A stretch of 64,000 bases of DNA from Gautieria morchelliformis (GCA_015179125.1 WHVA01000209.1:1-64000), one strand, 5' to 3'; shown: positions 10,931 through 21,386, counted from the first letter of the stretch. A program made the numbers and translations. Notes: a model not told the origin generated them from the letters alone.

Positions 10931-11482
10931 GCCTGAGAAATATATGGGTATAATCACTCACCCTGTACACCAATCAGGGAAGGAACTGCGAAAGCATCAA
11001 GTAGGTGAGTTAGAGTATTACACTTCCTTGAAGATATGAGTCTCTGGTTTGCTTCTTCATAAAGAATGGAAGTCATACTACATACTCATTCCAATCAGTA
11101 AGGGTGTTACATATGAGAGCATTGTTGTAATGTACCTCAATGGACGTAGATAAATTACCATATATGGTAACAAGACACAAACCCACGGAGAGGTAATGAG
11201 CGAATAAATAGAGAATGGTGCCAATTTTGACGGTCTTGCACCAAATGTGCTTGATCTCACATGGCAGTGTGAGAAGAGTGTCGTAGATGAGCAGTGCTGT
11301 ATAACAAGGTATGGAAATTGTGGATTTAGATAGGGGATATGTATGCATACCAAGTGCTGCGACAATGGTAGAGTTGACCGCAAAGCTAGTTCAGGTAAGT
11401 TCCTCTGCATCCCACTTAATGTGGTAAGTATGTACTTGGCTGATAGCACCTGGATTTCAGCCGAGGGGTCCGCCTGAGACAT
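10931..11482 (-). pseudogene. DUF6533 family membrane protein, copy A (5' part only)
   Basis: DUF6533 proteins are multi-pass membrane proteins of unknown function, expanded in Agaricomycetes. The minus-strand start MSQADPSAEIQ is at 11482, followed by a 50-nt intron, a short exon and then the hallmark CYTALLIYDTLLTLP / EIKHIW / ILYLF in the frame ending near 11073. Compared with copy C, the acceptor of intron 2 reads CCATAC instead of CCATAG, so splicing there is probably lost. Homology to copy C stops near 10931, before the exon with the ARTYA segment. A non-functional 5' fragment; the CACTA element at 11818 separates it from its usual partner repeat P1. Confidence 0.75.
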
Positions 11483-11814
11483 GATATAAAACCAAAATCT
11501 GGGATGCACACGAGGAACTGAGTTTTGCGTAGTGATGTAGGGTTGGAGCAGCACAGGGAAGGTCTATATGTAAAATTCTGGCCATGGGTGCTGCCAGGTC
11601 AACAGATATTCACAGCAGCCTATATCAGTACCGAAGCATGGCACAATCTGCGATGCGGATGGGTCTGATAGAAGAACATCACATGTAAAAAGATTAATAG
11701 TAGAAGCATCGGATAAGTATAGTTAGCTGCTTGGGCTAGTAATTGAGGCATGCCAGCAATTAGTTATTTCATCCGATTTTCCTGGGCGGAATGGTCTCCA
11801 AAATCCATTGAAAC
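11483..11814. other. Upstream flank of DUF6533 copy A
   Basis: Contains the 5' flank shared with DUF6533 copies B and D (matching about 17766-18097 reversed and 60337-60665). TTATATCATG precedes the start in several copies. No other gene. Confidence 0.6.
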
Positions 11815-11817
11815 CTT
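11815..11817. repeat. Target-site duplication CTT, left
   Basis: CTT lies on both sides of the CACTG-ended element (also 14713-14715). The uninterrupted sites in two other copies of this flank (about 17763 reversed and about 60672) read AAACCTTGTCATC with a single CTT. Confidence 0.85.
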
Positions 11818-12257
11818 CACTGTGGGTAGTCAACCCAATGAATCCTATTGGGTGGACCCACGGAGGATTCAGTATATAAACAACTATAGCTAGTGTAAAT
11901 ACCAATAGAACCCGTTGAAAATTCAATGAATCGGTTTCAGTGGAAAAAGTTTCGTTTCAATGAGTTGGTTTCAGCGGTTGACTCATGTGTATTCAGGGAT
12001 CCTACAACGGAAGACCAATGGATTGAACCAGGCATTTCAAGTCGACGACCACTGGGTTCCCATGAGATAGTCACTTACGACCCCGTGGTTCTATCACCAC
12101 ATTTCAGAGATGCAGCAACTGAATGCCCCATTATTTCAAGTCATAAATCAATATATACAAGGGAAAATACAGATGAAACATAAGGTGAAAATCACTGAAA
12201 TACCACTTTCCAATCCATGAAAAGAAGAACAGAATCAGTTGCGGCTAGCAACCCCCG

Positions 12258-12560
12258 CCGTCGGCCGCACGCACCCGACTCATGCTCAATGATCGCTACC
12301 TTGGGGGATTCCGCCAGCTCCCACGCCGCATCCCTGAGGCAATCCTCCGGTACAACATGTCCGAGTCCACAATCAGGATAAGCTCGCCCACACGTATGGC
12401 GCGCCCGTTCGCTGCCCATGGCATCCACCACCGCCCGATCTCCTCAAACGTCTCCTCGACCGCCAGGTGCAGTGCGCGCTCCTTGATGTCGAGCTCCACA
12501 TCCGCAGCCGTCAGCGCACTTCTCGACAACGTCGTCGTGAGCGCGGTCGCGCCCAAGCAT
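12258..12560 (-). pseudogene. Captured fragment of a GT2-like glycosyltransferase gene
   Basis: Reading on the minus strand, PWAANGRAIRVGELILIVDSD (12410-12350) continues, one frame over, as VPEDCLRDAAWELAESPKV followed by AIIEHESG (to about 12260). This resembles the nucleotide-sugar-binding core of fungal family 2 glycosyltransferases, with the VDSD aspartates, and an upstream helix ERALHLAVEETFEEIG. A single frameshift near 12353 splits it. Only about 100 residues are present, so it is a gene piece inside the CACTA-type element, not a working enzyme. Confidence 0.55.
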
Positions 12561-12609
12561 GCCGAGTTCGAGCTCGCGCCCACACCCACACCCGCCGCCG
12601 CGATAGGCA

Positions 12610-13080
12610 CAGAAAGGCGCTGACCAGTTCTGTTAGTTCAAAATTCTAACGTACCTCATATGCTTGTTGGAAATATTGGAGGAGGGATCGTTGATGTACG
12701 TGTTGTACACAGGGGATGGGTCGAGCGAACGCCCAACTCACCATATTCCTTTTCACAGCCTCAATCGGTCTCTCTATCAAATCGTGCGACAGCTTCCGCC
12801 ACGAAGAACAGCTGGGACAGCTACCTGGTGGGGTGGTGGAGAACCTGGGCCATTGTGCCACTTGAAGTCGAGGGATTGGAACAGTTCGATTATGCGAATC
12901 AATGACTAACCCGGGGTGGACGGATTTAACAAACCGTCCAGCGTATTTCCTTCTTCATAAAGCTCTGCGGCACCACCGAACAACAAGGTGAACAGTCTAG
13001 ATGCTCGCTGAGATTGACCCATCTCGGACCTCCTAATGCTACACCCATAAGAATCACCCCTGTCAGACTAGTCTCAATGC
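12610..13080 (-). other. Captured DNA of unclear origin inside the CACTA-type element
   Basis: Contains a possible minus-strand exon boundary (GTGAGTTGGGC near 12742) and frames with no recognisable motif. It may be more of either neighbouring captured gene. Confidence 0.3.
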
Positions 13081-13089
13081 ACTGCACTC

Positions 13090-13810
13090 ACCAGATCGTC
13101 CAGTCCATGCCGCTCCAGCCCCACGACGCCGACGCCTCATCCTCCGAGCCCGAGTACTTGGCGATCGCGACCTGTAGCTCCGCGTGCGAGAGGGAGAAGG
13201 GCATGCATGGGCTCGGTGCGAAGGCGCTGCCCCTCCTTGTCAGCCTTCGCCTCGGCTGTTTCATCCTTCTCTGGTTTAGTCTCCTCCTCCTCCTTCTCTT
13301 CTTTTTTCTCCTCGGCTGGCATGGGCCTCAAGTATGGAATCAGGGCACTCGTGAACGCGATGGCTCCTACGAGGTTGTTGCGGAGCTGAGCGCATTCACG
13401 AATCACGTCAGCACCATGTCCATCACAGCAACTATATTATATGGCTAACCTCATCCTCCAATTCGCTCCTCTTCAGATCCCAGATCTTGAGCGCCGGGTC
13501 GCCGCGCGAACCGGCGGCGTTGATCAGAAGATCGATGCGCCCATCAGTGAGCTCGACGACGTTGTGGACGGACTATGAACGATGCGTGAGGTGGAAGCGT
13601 GAAGTCATGGAGAAAGAAAATCACCCCGGAAGATGCCACGTCCAACTTGATGGCACGGACATTATGGCCTTCTTTCGTGGACGCGCTCACGATAGGCTTC
13701 AGCGCAGGCGCCTTGTCGGCCGTGCGTGACAGCATCACTCAGGTTGCGGCTGAGCGTGCAGGTGGTCCAGTAACCATGCGGGAGGGATCAATCTCGCGTG
13801 TGCAGTCAGG
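13090..13810 (-). pseudogene. Captured fragment of a short-chain dehydrogenase-like gene
   Basis: Minus-strand pieces in SDR order: LLDHLHAQPQP, SRTADKAPALKPIVSAS, VRAIKLDVASS (strand-turn after the Rossmann beta-alpha unit), then after a likely intron VVELTDGRIDLLINAAGSRG (the NxAG motif), and NNLVGAIAFTSALIPYLRP. After that comes a lysine/glutamate-rich tract and no YxxxK catalytic pair was seen. At least one stop lies near the start (HLHAQPQPE then stop). These are the N-terminal cofactor-binding parts of an NAD(P)-dependent oxidoreductase, incomplete and carried by the transposon. Confidence 0.5.
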
Positions 13811-14712
13811 CTGAGTTCAAGACTCTGCCCAACCAGGACACGGGTGTAAGGAGGAGAGTGGGAGAAGAATACTACGTGTGCTACGACGAGGCGAGTTGAG
13901 GGCTGACCGTGGTGGCGATGGCGAGAGCGAAGGATGAAGAGTGCGCATACATTCGTTCTTGCATTAGTCAGCCAGGTTGTACTCTGACTCATCCTGTGCC
14001 TTTCGCCTTCCGCCGGAAATCGATTATCTTGCCTACTAGGTATTAGTGCAACTTGTGATCATACCCCAGGCACTTGCACTAGTACTTAGTTGACTTCTGG
14101 AGATTGATCATGATTAGATTAAAAAAAAATCTCATTCATCATTTGGACTTTGCATTTTTTCCTGTACCTAAATTTCAGTACAAGTCGGTACAAGCTGTAA
14201 TTTAGCTGTAGTGCAAGCGGAACTGAAATATAGTGCTTATTCTTTCTACAGTGTATACTTAGTGCTGTATCTCAAAAGCAGTTGTCACTTGGGGCCGCAG
14301 TAGCATTCCGGCACCTCAAGCATGGAAATTCATTGATACATATATGGAAACTTCAGTATATTTGCCCAGAAATATATATATTAATTCACTGGATTTCACT
14401 GAGTGCTCCATGAGCTATCTTGAAAAATTTTAAGTGTGCGAACAATGGCAATCCAGGCCTTCGAGCACTGAAATTCTCATGATAATTATGTTGAATATGT
14501 AGTTCCTATGGCATGGAAACTAAGTGACAAAGCCACTGAAAATTCTACTGGTCCAACCACTTGAATAATTTCATTGGTTTTTTCGAGGAAACCCGGTAAG
14601 CCCAAATTTCATTGGATTGTTTCATTGGGGGCTGTTTCAATGATGTACCCACTGAAAACAAAAACCCCATGGGTAAACCCACTAGGTTTCAATGGGTTCG
14701 CTATCCACAGTG

Positions 14713-14715
14713 CTT
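14713..14715. repeat. Target-site duplication CTT, right
   Basis: Pairs with 11815-11817 around the CACTA-type element. Confidence 0.85.
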
Positions 14716-14820
14716 GTCATCATGCACTTAACACTCATTGAGGACTCATAGTGCGATGTCAGCATAACGAACGACACATAAAAACACTGCCATAAAGCTC
14801 ACTGATGTGTATTAATATGA

Positions 14821-15300
14821 CGCATCTCCAGTGTGTTACTTATGAAGATGAGAACACGAGAAGCGAGATGATATAAGAGATTTAGGCTGTCCAGCTCAAA
14901 TCACAGAGTCTGTAATTCTATAGCGATGCTGGATTATCTCGGAAGAGGTATCAGTTCGTGTCAACATTGCTCGATGTGGCGACACGAGGCAACTCTCATT
15001 CGGGAGGCATGTCCTGAACGGCGTGGAAAAACGTGATATGAAGGGACTATCGAATTTAAACTTGGAGCACAACAAGATGGTATCCGCGAGGCTGAGCATT
15101 CGGTGTATCGGATGTGACGGTGATGCAGAGCTGTTTAGAATGACGACAGTGCCACGTAGCGAGAATAAACGGTACTGGTGTCCCTTGGTAACTGGTTGGC
15201 TCCAGAGCTAAATATAAGCAACATTATCCACATACACAGCACATCCCCTTCGCATTTCGTAAACACCGGATACTGATTATCCCGAGCGAAGTGAGGCTTC
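14821..15300 (+). repeat. Repeat P, copy 1
   Basis: One of five copies of a 480-490 bp sequence running from CATCTCCAG to GTGAGGCTT. In other copies two overlapping frames are open (see copy 3); here the longer one is interrupted by AAACGTGATATG. It sits 5' to 5' with DUF6533 copy A, now separated by the CACTA-type insertion. Function unknown. Confidence 0.8.
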
Positions 15301-15684
15301 GTCGTGCGCGGCGACATCAGGAACCCACCAAACAAAGACAAACATGCACGCCGACTCCGTAGTTACAACGAGCAGCATGACACGGACACAGACACGGAGA
15401 AACCCTGACGCCGTCATTGCATGGTACGCACATGTCGTCCCTCTACTCCCTCGTCTTTCATAGCATTACGACGCATTTTACCCGTCCACTGCGATCGGTG
15501 CACCTCCCCTCACATGACACTAACAGCCTCCCCTCCCAGGCTTCTTATCACCCACCGTCCCCTCCAGCGCAGAACTGCTCATGATGTTTCCGGCGTGTCC
15601 GCCAGTGGTGGGGCGTGTGTGTATGTGCCGGGTGTAGAAAAGGCCAGCAAGAGGAACGAGCAGAGTGTATGGTATTTCCCTTTG

Positions 15685-15694
15685 CATATAAACA
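15685..15694 (+). promoter_or_regulatory. TATA box of gene H, arm 1
   Basis: CATATAAACA lies about 80 bp before the ATG at 15767 and is kept in the other arm (about 62730-62740, minus strand). Confidence 0.5.
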
Positions 15695-15766
15695 GGCCGT
15701 CCATCCTGCATGACACGTCGTTTACTGCCTTCTGCCCCACGTCTCGCCATCCATCCATCTGCCAGC

Positions 15767-16924
15767 ATGACCCAGACCCAGACACAAACACGGACCCTGG
15801 AGACGCGGATGGTATGTCCCGTTGCCCAGTCCCTCGTGTCGCTTACCGAGCGCCACTCGCTGCTCCCTAGACTCCACCCTCCCGCCCCTCACGTCCTGCA
15901 CCGCCCTCCCACCCGCAGTGGGCCGGACGCGCACGACGCGCACGCCCACCGCGACACGGGGGGGCTTCCACGCGGAGGACGCGCGCTGCCCGTGCGAGGC
16001 GCGTGCGCGGGGCGAGCTCGAGAAGAACCGGCACCTGGAGCGTGAGCGCGGCCGCGGGACGTCCGCGTCGTTCGGCGTGCGTTTTTTTTTTCGGCGAAGG
16101 GGGCTCGCGCGCACTCAAAGGCGGGCGCACGTGCTATGACACCGACCCCCCCAGACGGTGGGTGTACTTCAAGGTGGCCCCGCCGCGGGAGTTGAGACCC
16201 GCGGCTGACGCCCAGTTTCATGTCGGCGGGGCGCGCGTGCGCGTGCGCGCGATTGGCACGGCAGGGCCCGGGGACGAGCCTCCGCGAAGCGGCAGAGGGG
16301 GCTGGGGCTGGGGCTGGGGCTGGAGAGCGGGACCGACGTCGATGTGTTTTGATGATGCTGTGTGTCTCGCCTGGGGGCCGCGTACGCGACGAACGTGAGC
16401 ACGTGCGCGTGTCGTCCCGCACATCCCCGCACCCCCGCACACACGCCGCCGCCGCCGCCCACAACAACTACAGCCGCACCGCAGCGCCACACACCCCCCG
16501 CAAGCCCCATTACCCGCGCTCACCACCGGCGCCTCCAGCGCACCCTTACCCGCACCCTTACCCATACTGGCCCCCCTGCCAGAGCCCCCCAGACCCCGCC
16601 GCCGCCACGGCGACAAATGCACGAGCCGCGTCTTCGCTAACCCGCCCACCTCGCCACTTGGTAACGGGAACGGGAGAGGACCCCCGCCCAATGTGTACCC
16701 CGCGCCCATCCTCCCCCCACACCCCGCCGCACGCGCACGCCTCCCTGGGCTCGTCACACCCCCCGCGCCCGCATGCACACCTTGACCCGCCGCAGCCCTT
16801 GAGCGCAAACGGAAACGCGAACGCATCGCAGACCACACTCGCCTGCGCCGCAGGCTGTTACGGTCCCGGGATGGGTGGGGCTGGTGCGGAGGTGCCGAGT
16901 CTGGTGCCCGTGCGGTGGCATTAG
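15767..16924 (+). pseudogene. GC-rich gene H, arm 1 (unknown function, disrupted)
   Basis: Exon 1 starts MTQTQTQTRTLETRM and ends at a GTATGT donor; the acceptor CACCCGCAG lies near 15918. Exon 2 reads GGFHAEDARCPCEARARGE, ELEKNRHLERERGRG, TSASFGVRF, then YFKVAPPREL and FHVGG; a second GTGAGC donor follows near 16397 and the gene ends LVPVRWH at 16924. Compared with arm 2, a T10 run at about 16083 and loss of nearby codons change the frame, so this copy is broken while arm 2 stays open. The coding part is rich in R, P, G and A, so it is much more GC-rich than its surroundings. No family recognised. Confidence 0.5.
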
Positions 16925-17085
16925 GCGCATTTATTAAGGCTTTGGGTGTGTGGGATGCGTCGGTCGGTGTGTGGGTATGAGGTATGCGCAAAGCTGTAGT
17001 TCCGAGTCAAGAGTCAGTAGATCACTTTACCGTACACGTCGTTTGCCACACGCCGCGCAACTGAGTTTGTTCTTGTCGGATCACA

Positions 17086-17160
17086 CCGCCACCGCCACAT
17101 CTCGATTCGGAGCGATCTCGCCCAATATTAGGCCGGGGCTTGCCAAGGCCAACATCATAG
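17086..17160 (+). pseudogene. Fragment of swi5 promoter and exon 1
   Basis: TCTCGATTCGGAGCGATCTC and CTTGCCAAGGCCAACATCAT match the swi5 upstream region and exon 1 (AKANIID) with the intervening part missing. The same composite joins gene H to repeat P in both IR-A arms. Confidence 0.6.
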
Positions 17161-17174
17161 ACGCCGGGTTAATT

Positions 17175-17654
17175 AAGCCTCACTTCGCTCGGGATAATCA
17201 GTATCCGGTGTTTACGAAATGCGAAGGGGATGTGCTGTGTATGTGGATAATGTTGCTTATATTTAGCTCTGGAGCCAACCAGTTACCAAGGGACACCAGT
17301 ACCGTTTATTCTCGCTACGTGGCACTGTCGTCATTCTAAACAGCTCTGCATCACCGTCACATCCGATACACCGAATGCTCAGCCTCGCGGACACCATGGT
17401 GTTGTGCTCCAAGTTTAAATTCGATAGTCCCTTCATACCACTTCTTTCCACGCCGTTCAGGACATGCCTCCCGAATGAGAGTTGTCTCGTCTCGCCGCAT
17501 CGAGCAATGTTCACACGAACTGATACCTCTTCCGAGATCATCCAGCATCGCTATAGAATTACAGACTCTGTGCATTGAGCTGGACAGCCTAAATCTCTTA
17601 TATCATCTCGCTTGCTCGTGTTCTCATCTTCATAAGTAACACACTGGAGATGCG
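17175..17654 (-). repeat. Repeat P, copy 2
   Basis: Inverted relative to copy 1. Head-to-head with DUF6533 copy B. The 92-residue frame (17263-17541) is open in this copy. Confidence 0.8.
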
Positions 17655-18097
17655 TTATATTAATACACATCAGTGAGCTTTATGGCAGTGTTTTTATGTG
17701 TCGTTCGTTATGCTGACATCGCACTATGAGTCCTCAATGAGTGTTAAGTGCATGATGACAAGGTTTCAATGGATTTTGGAGACCATTCCGCCCAGGAAAA
17801 TCGGATGTAATAACCAATTGCTGGCGGGCCTCAATTACTAGCCCGACCAGCTAACTATAGCTATCCGATACTTCTACTTTGTATTAATCCTTTTACATTT
17901 GATGTTCTTCTATCAGACCCATCCGCGCGCAGATTGTGCCAGGCTTCGGTACTGATATAGGCTGCTGTGAATATCTGTTGACCTGGCAGCACCTATGGCC
18001 AGAATCTTACATATAGACCTTCGCGGTGCTACTCCAACCCTACATCGCTACGCAAAACTTAGACTCTCATCTGCATTCTAGTTTTTCTGCTTATATC

Positions 18098-18358
18098 ATG
18101 TCTCAGGAAGACCCCTTGGCTGAAATCCAGGCGTTATCAGACTTGTACGTACTTACCACACTGAGTGATATGCAGAAGAACTTACCTGAACTAGCTTTGC
18201 ACTCAATAGCTTGTTATACAGCACTAGTGCTCATCTACGACACTCTTCTCACACTGCCATCTGAGATCAAGCACATTTGGTGCAAGACCGTCAAAATAGG
18301 CACCATTCTCTATTTATTCTTGAGCGTAAATACGCCATGGCCAAACACTTTGTGGTGA
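18098..18358 (+). pseudogene. DUF6533 family membrane protein, copy B (truncated)
   Basis: The start MSQEDPLAEIQALSD is at 18098, followed by the usual intron with GTACGT donor and AACTAG acceptor. The short second exon and second intron seen in copy C are collapsed here (CTTTGCACTCAATAGCTTGT), after which CYTALVLIYDTLLTLPSEIK and HIWCKTVKIGTILYLF follow. Homology ends near 18323; the remaining residues belong to unrelated DNA. Only the first membrane segment is present. Mirrors copy D. Confidence 0.75.
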
Positions 18359-19208
18359 CCGGCGTGACTCTAACTTCGGGGGCTGGGTTATCCCTTACTG
18401 TGGGACTTATAGCTGAGACCGGAGTTCTGTCCCCCTAACGGTTAGCATCACACTTCGTAGGCCGCCCATTACCGTGTCGCGTCGATCAAGCAAGACTCAC
18501 GAAAAATTAATATTGATGATTCCTGGCACACGGATTTACACATGATTAGTCCTAAGGAGGCGCATGACGTGGGGCAGTGCTACGACCAAAACGAGGTCGA
18601 ATTCGATATGGTGGACGATCCGATTCACGATCGGGGGGCGCCGTGCAACCCGCAACAATGCAACAAATATGATACAGAAAAATATCGTCTCACCACCACC
18701 TCCTGCTCGATCATAGGAGAACTGTACCACTTCTCGCCGTTGCGCATACCCGAAAAGAAGGAATTGGGTGCCATGCTACTCACGTTATTATACGGTATCG
18801 GTACCGTCGCAAACGGTCGACGTGGTGCATACAATCACATCGTCCACGTTCGACCCGTATCTCTCCCTCCCTGCCCAAGCGAAAAGTCTACATAATACAA
18901 TGACAAGTTTCACTCAGTCCTAAATAACTTAGAAAACACTCACTACTGGCAACCCACTATGGGCTAGAATGAGTGGCATTACATTCTAGCCGATTCTTCA
19001 CAACTTGGTCTCTGCTGAGACTCTGGCAGAGTCGGTCGCTGCCCTGACGACTGGCACGTGTTGTGTCACGATTCATAATTCGGGGCAACCAACAAATGTC
19101 TGCGCCAGCGACTGTGCATGATTGGCATACTCCAAAGCCAAAAGAAGTGCGTTGACGGCAGCATACTGCTAATATTGGTGCCCTTGGATAAAATACATTC
19201 AATGCCGA
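18359..19208. other. Conserved block without assigned gene
   Basis: Present with high similarity in the other arm (59223-60075 reversed). Frames on both strands are open for 60-110 residues but differ in frame between the arms and show no motif, so coding is doubtful. Lies between DUF6533 copy B and the 3' end of swi5. Confidence 0.5.
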
Positions 19209-19651
19209 TCAATCATCGTTCGTCAGTCCATATTCTTCATGCAGCTCCCTGACCGTGATCTGTCGGACAGCCGCAAGCTGCCACAGGATCACCAAGTCAA
19301 CGAAATGCGTAACAGAATTATGAAAAGGACGTACTTTCCCTATAAGAAGCTTTCCTCACATGCCAGAAATAAATCACCAGCATGGATCGGGTCAGTATGG
19401 GGATCGATGGGACCAACCTGAGTAGCGTCCTTTGCTTCATTATATCGATGCAACAACTTGATATGATCGTTGACAATTTTCTCCGCATCTTCGTGCCTGC
19501 CAGCATGAGTTCCAACTCAGAAGCGTTCGGGGGAATTGGGTGGAGGCTGATACACATACTCGCCAAGTTCGCTTTGCAACTCTGCAACGGGGTCTATGAT
19601 GTTGGCCTTGGCAAGCGCCAGTCGTCGTGAATCATCACTGCCAGTGCGCAT
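19209..19651 (-). CDS. swi5: Swi5-type DNA recombination mediator, copy 1
   Basis: Swi5, with Sfr1, stimulates Rad51/Dmc1 strand exchange in the nucleus. Four exons on the minus strand (19651-19560, 19496-19418, 19349-19335, 19277-19209) have introns of 63, 68 and 57 nt with GT-AG ends. They give an 84-residue protein starting MRTGSDDSRRLALAKANIID. It contains the family core IVNDHIKLLHRYNEAKDATQ followed by LLIGKLAAVRQITV and RELHEEYGL, the coiled-coil and C-terminal motif of Swi5; the fission yeast protein is of similar length. A stop seen in the unspliced frame near 19537 lies inside intron 1. Its encoded protein is the same as that of copy 2. A TATA-like TTTATTTATGG lies about 50 bp before the ATG. 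Gene G is divergent. Confidence 0.85.
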
Positions 19652-19699
19652 GATGTATGATTGCACGACGGTTCCAATTCCAGCGCGCTGTGTCGTCCT

Positions 19700-19715
19700 A
19701 GTCCATAAATAAACC
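19700..19715. promoter_or_regulatory. TATA-like element in swi5/gene G divergent promoter, arm 1
   Basis: CCATAAATAAACC (reverse TTTATTTATGG) lies between the divergent starts of swi5 and gene G and is retained in arm 2 (about 58717-58731) and in the third swi5 fragment (about 37290). Confidence 0.45.
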
Positions 19716-19812
19716 AGGCTCCGTTGCAGAGTTTGGTGCCTGAGCCGAGTAGGAGCTCGCATCACGGTCAGAACTAGCGCTGGAAGATCGGGCGAGATCG
19801 ATCCGAATCGAG

Positions 19813-20370
19813 ATGTGGCGGTTCCAGGTGTGTTGGGTCTGGGTTCGGGTTCCGATTGGGCGTGCTGTGACCTGTCCTGCGGCCTTTTGTCTCCTTCCAT
19901 GCGCCGTTGTTGCCACATATTTAGTTATCCCACTGTCGTACCACTTTTTGTACTCCATTGTAAATAGCCACCGACGCTCCAGCGAAACTAACACCTCTCC
20001 TGTCCCACAGCTAACCGCCTTCCTCGACCCCATCGCAAGAGCATACATCTGCTACCTTGGGTGGATCAACACGCCGGTGCCAATCAGTGTGAACTTGTGT
20101 CTAGTTATGGAGGGTGAGTACTTTGAATTGACTTTGAGATTCTTCTGTTTCTGTTGGTCTTTTGGGGAAGGAATCCATGTTCACAAGCGAGAGCCAGAAG
20201 CCGCTTCGCACTTACTGACTTTCTTGAATCATGCCACAAGGATTACCGGTTATCTGCCAATGGTCGAAGCTGCGTTCAGGACAGTGTATAACATGTGCAT
20301 TGTTCCAGTCTATAGAGCTCATTGCGAAAACCCCCTCGCCTACGATACAGCTGAGCTAGTAGAGTACTGA
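19813..20370 (+). CDS. Gene G, unassigned spliced gene divergent from swi5, copy 1
   Basis: Unspliced, the frame runs 185 codons. Likely splice sites are GTAAATAG..CCCACAG (about 19963-20010) and GTGAGTAC..CACAAG (about 20115-20188), giving an exon that reads LTAFLDPIARAYICYLGWIN and TPVPISVNLCLVME. A hydrophobic stretch YLVIPLSYHFLYSIV precedes it. Arm 1 lacks 11 nt present in arm 2 (GTCACAGCCGG near 20294), changing the C-terminal frame. I do not recognise a family; exon choice after 20115 is uncertain. Conservation of the splice sites in both arms supports a real gene. Confidence 0.4.
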   Translation: MWRFQVCWVWVRVPIGRAVTCPAAFCLLPCAVVATYLVIPLSYHFLYSIVNSHRRSSETNTSPVPQLTAFLDPIARAYICYLGWINTPVPISVNLCLVMEGEYFELTLRFFCFCWSFGEGIHVHKREPEAASHLLTFLNHATRITGYLPMVEAAFRTVYNMCIVPVYRAHCENPLAYDTAELVEY

Positions 20371-20497
20371 TGACGAAGTCACCAGCTCATACTCTCTGAA
20401 TAGGATCGAGAACTCAGGATCTTTCTTGACTTCGTGATTAGTGAATCATAGTCAGAAACGTAGATGTTATAATATGGGGCATGTTAGATCCAAGAAA

Positions 20498-20502
20498 CAA
20501 AG
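20498..20502. repeat. 5-bp target duplication CAAAG, left
   Basis: Pairs with 20853-20857; the other IR-A arm has a single copy of this site (CTTTG at 57888-57892). Confidence 0.85.
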
Positions 20503-20852
20503 TGTTAAAAGGGTACAAGGAGGGAGATGGAGACAGAGACGGAATGGAACACAATGCGCAATGCGCGAGACGAAACACTAGTGAGGACTGCTGTTAACTC
20601 ACTCAACCGGACTCAAGCTATGTGAGTGGACGGGCTGAAACTGATCAATTTGTTGTAACTAATGGTCTAGCTACTTATACAAGTCAGTCATAGGGGTGGG
20701 ATACCGGCAGAAAGTATTGGAACATGAGCCGGTATTATGACCGGTGACGAGTCACAGAAGCGGCACATGGATGTGACAGCAGACAGATCACTAGCTAGAA
20801 GGGTGGGGAAAATACTAGAAATCATAGGATAAATACTACTGGATTCACAACA
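20503..20852. mobile_element. Solo LTR, 350 bp
   Basis: Begins TGTTAAAAGG and ends TTCACAACA (TGTT/AACA inverted ends), flanked by CAAAG on both sides. The matching position in the other arm is an uninterrupted empty site, so both borders are exact. Length, ends and 5-bp duplication are those of an LTR retrotransposon LTR; no internal region remains. The family (copia or gypsy) cannot be told from the LTR alone. Confidence 0.85.
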
Positions 20853-20857
20853 CAAAG

Positions 20858-21186
20858 CACAAATAGACTACGTGAATCAGGCTACTACTAGAGAATAAGC
20901 ATGGTGCATATGACAGAGGAAATAGGGTCTTTCTGAAATGGTAGGTGGGTGAGACACAGCATCTAGAAATGATCACCAGAGCCCGTGCCACCACCCGGGC
21001 CATGGGAAGTCTAGTAACGACGGGTCAAGCTACGAGACTGCGGGTGACTGAAATTTGCAGTTAGCACACAATGATAAATGCATTAATGTCACGAGAAATC
21101 TCATGCCTGGGTTGGGTCGAAGAGGAAGGGTAGGAATGACCGTATGGTTCCTCTGAGCTGCTGCATAATGGTCAGCCAGCACTGTC
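20858..21186. other. No gene recognised
   Basis: Conserved with the other arm (about 57560-57887 reversed); no open frame of note. Confidence 0.5.
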
Positions 21187-21386
21187 GTGGAAATCATACT
21201 GGTATGTCGTACTCATCATTCGTATCTTCTTGCGGAACACGAGACTGCGGTCCTAGCGAAGATCTTTTACAGATATGAGTATGAAACAGAAGACACCACA
21301 CGAGCTGGTCGTACGTTGTCTGTAGACTGTCTTGCGGGTAGTTGGAAGGACCTGCGTGCGCCTGACTCCCGCTGCTTGGGGAATTG

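Larger units (their letters stand above)
11818..14712. mobile_element. CACTA-type non-autonomous DNA transposon carrying host gene pieces
   Basis: Terminal inverted repeats are CACTGTGGGTAGTCAACCCA at the left and, reading in from the right, CACTGTGGATAGCGAACCCA; similarity continues with TGAAWCCTA-TGGGT. The 3-bp duplication CTT and the CACTG start fit the CACTA (EnSpm) superfamily. The 2895-bp element has no transposase. Its AT-rich ends (11818-12200 and about 14000-14712) hold many variants of the CATTGAAA / CAATGGGTT motif, as expected of subterminal transposase sites, while the middle is GC-rich and derived from at least two host genes. Two empty sites in the window confirm the borders. 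Confidence 0.85.

Noticed and set aside
15722-16991. Long overlapping frames on the minus strand of the GC-rich block
   Set aside because: High GC removes stop codons in all frames; only the plus-strand frames in arm 1 (minus in arm 2) have splice sites and a TATA kept in both arms.
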